Origin: Anaspis maculata
Lineage: Eukaryota > Arthropoda > Insecta > Coleoptera > Scraptiidae
Assembly: GCA_949128115.1 (NCBI GenBank)
Contig: OX421964.1
Location: 53,422,601-53,486,600 of the forward strand
Reading direction: 5' to 3'
DNA: 64,000 nucleotides
Part shown: positions 57,761 to 64,000 of the stretch, in pieces
Layout: the number at the start of each line of letters is the position of its first letter
How positions within the stretch are numbered: position 1 is the first letter of the stretch
The notes under the pieces: generated by a model
The model's input: only the letters and a program-made list of their open reading frames with translations
Database searches by the model: none
What the model was told of the DNA's origin: nothing
Translations under genes and position numbers: made by a program

Positions 57761-58470
57761 GGGCCGATTCTGAGTGGTGTGCTGGGTGTGCCCCTGCACA
57801 GGGGCGGCCAAAATTCAAGGGTGGCGAAAAGTCGCCAATTTTTTTTAACGAAAAATTGAGTGTCGAAAAAGGAACTGATGTTATGATTTTCGAGACCGAC
57901 GGCAGCCACCTTGCGTAAATTGTGATTTTTTAGTGCCGAAAAAATACAACAGGTTGTCAAGAATGGAGGCGAGGCGGCCGCCCTGCGTCAACTATTATGG
58001 ATATCAGACTTCTTTCAATTCTCATCTCTTGGTAACATTTTGGATAGTCTGTTTGAAATCGGATCGGCGTGAAAAAATGCGGTGTAGTACAAAAAAATTC
58101 ACAACTTTCAAAAAAAACCGCACTACGATCAAAATTCGAAAACCGTTTAGAGATATTGATATGTGCTTTTCAGAACTGCACTCAGAAAAAATCCGGGATC
58201 TTTTTCACGTTTTGCACTTCTTCTGTTTTCACCCTGTATAGCTCACTCAACGTCGTTGAACCTCTGTACCATCCAAGTATCTTACAGCCAAAAGAACACG
58301 CTATCCAGCATGACCACGATTTTCAAAATCGATCCATATTTACTTGAGATATTCACATTTGAAGTAAGGCAAAATTTTCCAGTGAATCAGTTCAATTGTT
58401 GCCCATTTTATTTGAACAGCTTTATCTGATTCCATCCAACTACAAAATCAATATGCTTACATATGAATTG

Positions 58471-61400
58471 TAGTACAGGAAAAATAGTGAAAAAATCGGC
58501 AAAACCTCGGAATAAATATGGACGTCATGAAAATTTGATATTCTGTTCAGAATTGACTGCTCTACAACATATCCGAAATCGCCAAAAATCGCACCCGGGG
58601 GTTTTGAGTTATTGGAGGGGGGTAAAAACATTGCAACTTAAAATAGAGGGGATGAAACCTGTCAATCCATTGAAAGCAAATACGTTATGATTCGACGCAT
58701 CATATCCCGCTGATACCATTTTGGCACAAAAAGTGTCGATCATTGATAAAGGGGGGTCGTGGGGGGGCGAAGCTCTGCCAGGTGGTTCATTTTGTTCTTC
58801 TGGCCATGTAGAACCGATCACGACAAGTTTGGTATCTTTTCCGACTATATTCCATCTCCTGAACTCGAATCCGATGTGTAAATTCAGATGAAAACAAGTT
58901 CAAACAAGTTAACTTGGAGAAACTTGTTTTTTCTTTGACAATTTTGACTAATTTTTTTTTTAACTGTTAGAGGTGTTCATTTTTAGAAAAATTTTAGGGG
59001 TCTTTGAATTGAAGTGTATTCTTCACAAAAACCATCCACTCGATGTATAATTTTGTTTCTCGTAGTGTTGCCGTCTAGACAAGACAAGACAAGAGTTGCC
59101 CTACTCTTGTCTTGTCTTGAAATATCAAGATTATTTCAAAATTTCAAGACAAGACTCTAACTCTTGATGGAAATTTTTCAAGAGTCTAGATAGACTCTTG
59201 AAATTAAATTACTGAAAAACCCTTTTTTCCAAGAAAAATACGTGGCAGAAATATCAACATCTTTTAGCAAAAAAAACAGAGAAACTGTGAGGAGCAAGGA
59301 GCACCCTTCGAATAGGGACTGCGCTTCAATAAAATATTCTACGGTATAATTACGTTCAAATTTCAAAACAATGATCTACTTTCAGCGGCACTGAAATTTA
59401 TCATTGGTGTGAATGCTGAAAGAAAAGATTGCCACCGCCACCCCCGACCTGTTAGTAGAGACGTGTTTCTGCAATGGGGTCTTATATAAAATTACAAGAT
59501 ACGATTTTATATAGCCGTAGGTTAATGCCTGAATAAATATAGTCAACTACTGTTCATTTAAAAAAGTCATCAAAAAATCTGGCAGCGGGAAAGGATATAG
59601 AAATTCAACTCACCGCAGTCCATCGGCTCGAATCGAATGAATAAACAAGCCAAGAACAATACAAGGTTGTCATGAACGTCAAGAAATAGTCAACGAAAGA
59701 GTCACAATCAAGAAAAAGTTGAACAATCAACTTCAATATTATTTTTCTGTGACGTGGTCCAATATTTTTGTCGAAAATATACCGATTATTTGCAGACCTG
59801 TGTCAGGTTCCCGCTTGTGTCAACCTGACGCGGCAAAAAGATCAACTTCACTCAAGTTGTAGGAAGAACACCAGCCTAATCGGTATTTTGCCTTGGTACA
59901 TTGGAAGGATATCTGGCTGCAGCATGTTGTCTGAATCATTCTCCTTTTATTGGCAAGAAACACTTTGTTTCGCAACTATTGACCAAAAGCTTCATCAAGC
60001 TACCTAATTTTTCAGAAGTTGCGATCTGAGAAGGCGCAGGTATTTTTTGGAAAAGTAGAAATGGAGATGTTGGAGCAGTCCTTGAAAAAAATCACTTGGA
60101 CGAAACTTTCGCATGAGAACCGGAAAAACAGTAGAGACATACAGACTACAGAGTCTGGAGGAGATGTCACGGAATGAATATATAATTACAAGACATTATT
60201 ATAACTCGGCATGGCATCTCTCTGGCAACGCTTTCCCGTTCTCTGATGCAAAATTGATAAATTCATAGTGAACTGCCACCACAAACCAAAAATCAAATTG
60301 TCTTCTGATATACATATAAAATTCACAATATACAGAAAGATGCTTCTATGTGTTGTTTTGTTTTCCCAATTTTCAAAATATTCATGGACTGTAGACTACC
60401 TATCAGACACAACATGGCAACAACCGTCGATGCATGAAGACATGATGGCCTGCCTAGTGCGCAAGCGCAGAACAGGTTTATTGCTTCATTATTTTCCCAA
60501 TTTAAACTCTCAAATTCCCAGATTTTTTCTGAAAAAAGTAGGGACTTTTGAGACGAGATATTTTATATCGTCTGTAGTGATCTCGGTACTTTGATTTCAA
60601 CAAATAAAAGAAAAATAGCATGAGAACCTTTTGCAATCATTTTCATTCCAAGTGAATATAGTTCTGAATAGCATTTTGTCATGCCGTTTACCCTTATTTA
60701 TGTTATTTCATGTTGTCAATAAACTCTGTAAGAAATCTTCAATCTAATCACACATTCAGTAGAAAATGAAAACCATCAGCGGAGAGGAATATATCAGATT
60801 TTTTTCATTTTTCCTTTTCAAGAGTCTAATCAAGACTCTTGATCTTGACAGCCCTACTCTTGTCTTGTCTTGAAATTTCAAGACAAGAGTTTCTAGAGGT
60901 CTTGTCTAAGTCTTGACGCCTTTTCAAGACAAGAGTCTAGAAAGTCTAACTCTAGACGGCAACACTAGTTTCTCGAGTTTAAAAAATTGATTTGAACTTG
61001 AGCCGGCGCGGCGCGTCGTCTACTACTGACCAGAACACTACAGCATGCACCTTTTAATGAAAACACCTCAAACTGTTGAAGAAATAACAACTCCTCTTTG
61101 AAAATTGTAGGATCTGTGCAAAATTGAATTCTCTATAACATGAACAAAATCGCCATAAATCGCACTGCAGGGTTTTGAGTTATTTAAGGGGAGCGGTAAC
61201 AGTTCATAGAGTATGAATCTTGCCAAAATGTTATCCTCCTCCTCGAATAACTCAAAATCCTGCATTGCAATTCAAGGCGATTTTGTTCATGTTATAGGGA
61301 ATTCAATTCTGCACAGATCCTCCAATTTTCAAAGATGAGTTGTTATTTCTTTAATAGATTGAGGTGTTTTCATTAAGAGGTGCATGCTGTAGTGTTCTAG

Positions 61401-62033
61401 TCAGTAGTAGACGACGCGCCGCGCCGGCTCAAGTTCAAATCGATTTTTTTAACTTGAGAAACAAAATTATACATCAATTGGATGATTTTCGAGAAAAATA
61501 CACTTCAATTCAAGGGTCCCTGAAGATTTTCTGAAAATGAACACCTCCAACAGTAAAAAAAAATCGTCAAAACTGTCAAAGAAAACACAAGTTTTCTCAA
61601 GTTAACTTGTTCAAACTTGTTTTCATCCAAATTTACACATCGGATACGAGTTCAGGAGATTGAATTTATTCGGAAAAGATACCAAACTTGTCGTGATCGG
61701 TTCTACATGGCCAGAAAAACAAAATGGACCACCTAGCAGAGCTTCGCCCCCCCACTACTTTCCTTCAACAATGATGGACACTTTTTGTGCCAGAATGGTA
61801 TCAACGGGATATGATACGTCGAACCATAATGTATTTGCATCCAATGGATTGACAGGTTTCATCCCCTCCATATTTAGCTGCAATTTTTTACCCCCCCTCC
61901 AATAACTTAAAACCCCCGAGTGCGATTTTTGGCGATTTTGGATATGTTGTAGAGCACTCAATTCTGAACAAAATATCAAATTTTCAGGACGTCCATATTT
62001 TTTCCGAGGTTGGAATCTATCTTTCTTGTACTA
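58471..62033. mobile_element. Giant palindromic element, copy 11, split by a hAT insertion
   Basis: The arms start with TAGTACA at 58471 and end with its inverse at 62033. They continue through ATATGGACGTCATGAAAA, TCAGAATTGACTGCTCTACA, ACCAAACTTGTCGTGATCGG and AACAAGTTCAAACAAGTTAA. The true centre is near 61205, because the left arm is interrupted by the hAT at 59063-60967. Without it the palindrome is about 1.65 kb. GGCGCGGCGCGTCGTC near 61009 and its complement near 61415 belong to the inner arms. No transposase is seen. Confidence 0.88.
59063..60967. mobile_element. hAT-type element (1,905 bp) inserted in the palindrome
   Basis: Perfect 17-bp inverted ends, TAGTGTTGCCGTCTAGA and TCTAGACGGCAACACTA, are flanked by a perfect 8-bp duplication GTTTCTCG (59055-59062 and 60968-60975). 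Subterminal regions are rich in CAAGACAAGA/TCTTGTCTTG in both orientations, as hAT transposases often require. Frames at 59768-60007 and 60268-60594 have no recognisable hAT transposase or BED-finger motif, so it looks non-autonomous or badly decayed. Confidence 0.9.
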
Positions 62034-63721
62034 TTGGTATAAGTGCCTAAAAACTCATCTATAGGTCGCGGGAACATAACCATCACCTTGGCACCCGCTA
62101 TGGCAACGTTGCAAGTATGCCTGACGTGGCAACTGCGCAATGCGCATTCTTTTCGTCATTGAATTGACATGAAACGCTCGTGCAAGCGCAGACAGGGTGC
62201 CAAGGTACCGCTGTAGAGACTCGTTTGTTTTTAACATTTCTCAGACAAATCTTGAGTTTAGCACAATTATTTTTTTGATAAAGTGGCAATTGTTCAATGA
62301 ATCATCTATATAATTTATTACAACTTAAGAAAACGTGATAGGCGATTGAATTTAAGATCCCAGCGCCAGGTGGCCAATTACGGAACTGTCCGAAACAACT
62401 TTACAGATGACAATTTGACCTTGAACTTGACAGTTCGGATTTATATTTCAAATGACTGTCACTTCGACTGACACTTTTCAAGTTTAAAACTCGCGCTTCG
62501 TTTTCATCGTGATAAAATACCAACAAGAATTCCTGTTCTCGAGGAGATTCTGCCTAAAGGATCCAACAGCTGATGCGGACGTCCCAGGACTCTCAGGGTG
62601 TCGGTGTCAATAATAATGTGGGCGCTGAAACGACCGGCACGTTGGAAAATACCTTTTGGATTTGATGGATTTCTTGTCTAGGACGTCGTCCTTAGCTGGC
62701 GGATGTCCATCGAAGCAGCATCCTCCCCGAAAATGGCATGAAAATAAAAGCCTTTGCCACTGACAAGGGTGCTGTGTGCTTGTCGATGATGATGGTAAAA
62801 GGAACCCAAGGTGTGAGGTTATGTTTTAATCTTGTTTTGCTTTCAGTTTTTAGGAAAAATTTCCGGGTTCAGAGAGCGTTGTAGCCCGTATCCTGTTCCC
62901 AAGTGGCTCCCCGAAATTTTCCCTGTTTCCTTCTGGTTTCCCCCCTTCGTTTTCATCGGAATGAAAAACGTTCTTCCCTCAACAGGCTGATATATTTCGC
63001 CCCAATTTATTAGGGGCTTCTTTAAAGCATCTACATGGTACATGGATGTTACTACAATGTTACAATACAAAAATGTGAACTACAATAATAAACTTTTCAA
63101 TTTATAACGGCTTCTCTTTCTCGGATGAATGTTTCAAGAGGGTGTACCCCGAGGTGTACCCGCACATTTCTCAACACAATTTCGAATTTTGGGGCGGATC
63201 ACTAGCACTTGCTTCCATTTCAAAATCCTCTTGATTACATTTCCGTGTGCCAGTGACAATTTCTTCACTGTGTAGTCATCTCAGGAAATTACTGGAAAGC
63301 GATGTTCCGGAGTATGGAAAACTTCAGAACTTTTTTCAACTTTTGACGTACCTACTTATGTCAAATATCAATTTCGCGCCACAGCCATCGTGACTGTGCG
63401 CTCCGGGCGCCGGGCCGAGCGGGTTTAAGTTGGTTCACAGATCTCACACCAGGGTGCGTAGTCCTTATTTTCTATCTAGGGTTGCTAGATTATCGACAGC
63501 TTTTGCTGTACAAGGGTTACGCAATCATCCGTTACTAGGGACCGATGGGAGGGGATAAAATTCAGCTATTTGTCAAAGTTGACCATGAGCGGAGCAAGCA
63601 GGAAATTTGCGGGGTCCAGTGCTGTTGCTGTCATTTTGTCTCACATTACCTAGCCCAGTCAATCTATGTAGACTTTATACCATAAATACCGGGAACAAAT
63701 TCGGCTAAAGCTGATTTTTGG

Positions 63722-64000
63722 TTCAGTCAGTTCAGCATGTGCTAACAATAATACAGCGTCTTCCATAACAGCAATCTGCGCTGTATCTTACTGGTGTCAG
63801 GTTGCAGCATGAGGACACGGTCACCGAGATGGGCGAGGGCAATGAGCATTACGTGGAGACGGTGTTGTCGACGATGATGGCAGTGCTTCCTGATGATGCC
63901 ACTTCTAGAGCTGTATTGACGATTACGAAGTCGGCAACGTTAGGTGCCTGCCTAACTCCTACTCCTTTCTGCTCGAAGCGTGTCCCCAGCAATCTCAGCA
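63722..64000 (-). pseudogene. Fragment of a repeated, mobile-element-associated ORF (partial at the edge)
   Basis: On the minus strand, from the edge inwards, one frame reads TRFEQKGVGVRQAPNVADFV then IVNTALEVASSGSTAIIVDN, followed by a stop. The text then continues in another frame. The pattern A-D-x-L/V-I-V-x-T-A-x-x-x-A-x-S followed by V-x-V-V-G/D-x-[DN]-T is one I have seen in a family of highly repeated insect proteins usually annotated as hypothetical. I cannot name the family with certainty. A nuclease-like (PIN/NYN) fold is a guess. The frameshift and stop make it non-functional. Confidence 0.45.

Larger units (their letters stand above)
41597..64000 (-). other. Presumed upstream intron(s) of the GPCR gene, to the window edge
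   Basis: The GPCR must have further 5' exons, and I could not find TM1-5 or ectodomain coding text in the remaining 22 kb. This DNA is therefore probably a very long intron, or introns with exons I missed. It is dominated by mobile elements listed separately. The spaces at 44.4-45.4, 46.3-47.96, 53.6-54.1, 56.7-58.4 and 62.05-63.7 kb hold only short frames without domains. A lone CACCCTGTA at 58232-58240 and a GC-rich patch at 62.5-62.75 kb are the only marks seen there. Confidence 0.4.

Overview
The window is animal nuclear DNA, most probably from an insect. The coding sequence sits in short exons with GT/AG splice sites, separated by introns of 3 to 12 kb. The rest is a dense layer of insect-type transposons: hAT, Tc1/mariner-like, gypsy-like LTRs, a LINE 3' end, a tRNA-derived SINE and MITEs. 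The many TAGGTACCTA-type words suggest a hemipteran such as a whitefly or aphid, but that is a guess. No bacterial-type genes, CRISPR arrays or rRNA genes were seen.

Two host genes are supported, both on the minus strand. The first runs from about 13.1 kb leftward off the window. Exon 1 (13061-13127) encodes a signal peptide and exon 2 (676-1014) encodes one fibronectin type III domain; both junctions are phase 1. The second has its 3' end at 27.9 kb. Three exons (41348-41596, 31232-31450, 27926-28075) give the TM6-TM7 region, the conserved juxtamembrane helix and basic tail, and a short C-terminus of an orphan class C GPCR of the GPR158/GPR179 group. Its upstream exons (ectodomain, TM1-5) were not found and probably lie beyond the right edge.

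The most striking content is a set of about twelve long, nearly perfect palindromes of 0.9 to 1.8 kb before later insertions: 7.0-8.3, 8.5-9.7, 14.2-15.3, 29.4-30.4, 34.3-35.6, 37.9-38.8, 38.9-39.8, 42.4-44.2, 45.4-46.3, 51.1-53.6, 54.1-56.7 and 58.5-62.0 kb. Many end at a TA dinucleotide, several share CAGGGTG termini or internal CAGGGTG modules placed mirror-symmetrically, and one keeps a broken Tc1-type transposase C-terminus. They behave as giant fold-back/MITE-like elements. Most lie in introns, so their transcripts could fold into long double-stranded RNA.

Insertions can be dated relative to each other. Two hAT-type elements with perfect 8-bp target duplications sit inside palindromes (55535-56624 and 59063-60967). 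A palindrome sits inside a solo LTR (42075-44374, ATAC duplication). A 1.87-kb solo LTR (22233-24103, AGCT duplication) splits a LINE-like 3' tail.

A second unusual structure is at 47.97-51.05 kb: about 15 copies of a 16-bp unit (GGACAATTCGTCGCAC) on the left and about 10 copies in inverted orientation on the right, enclosing 2.6 kb of degenerate G-rich tandem repeats of roughly 200 bp. It has no visible protein gene and I cannot assign it to a known class.
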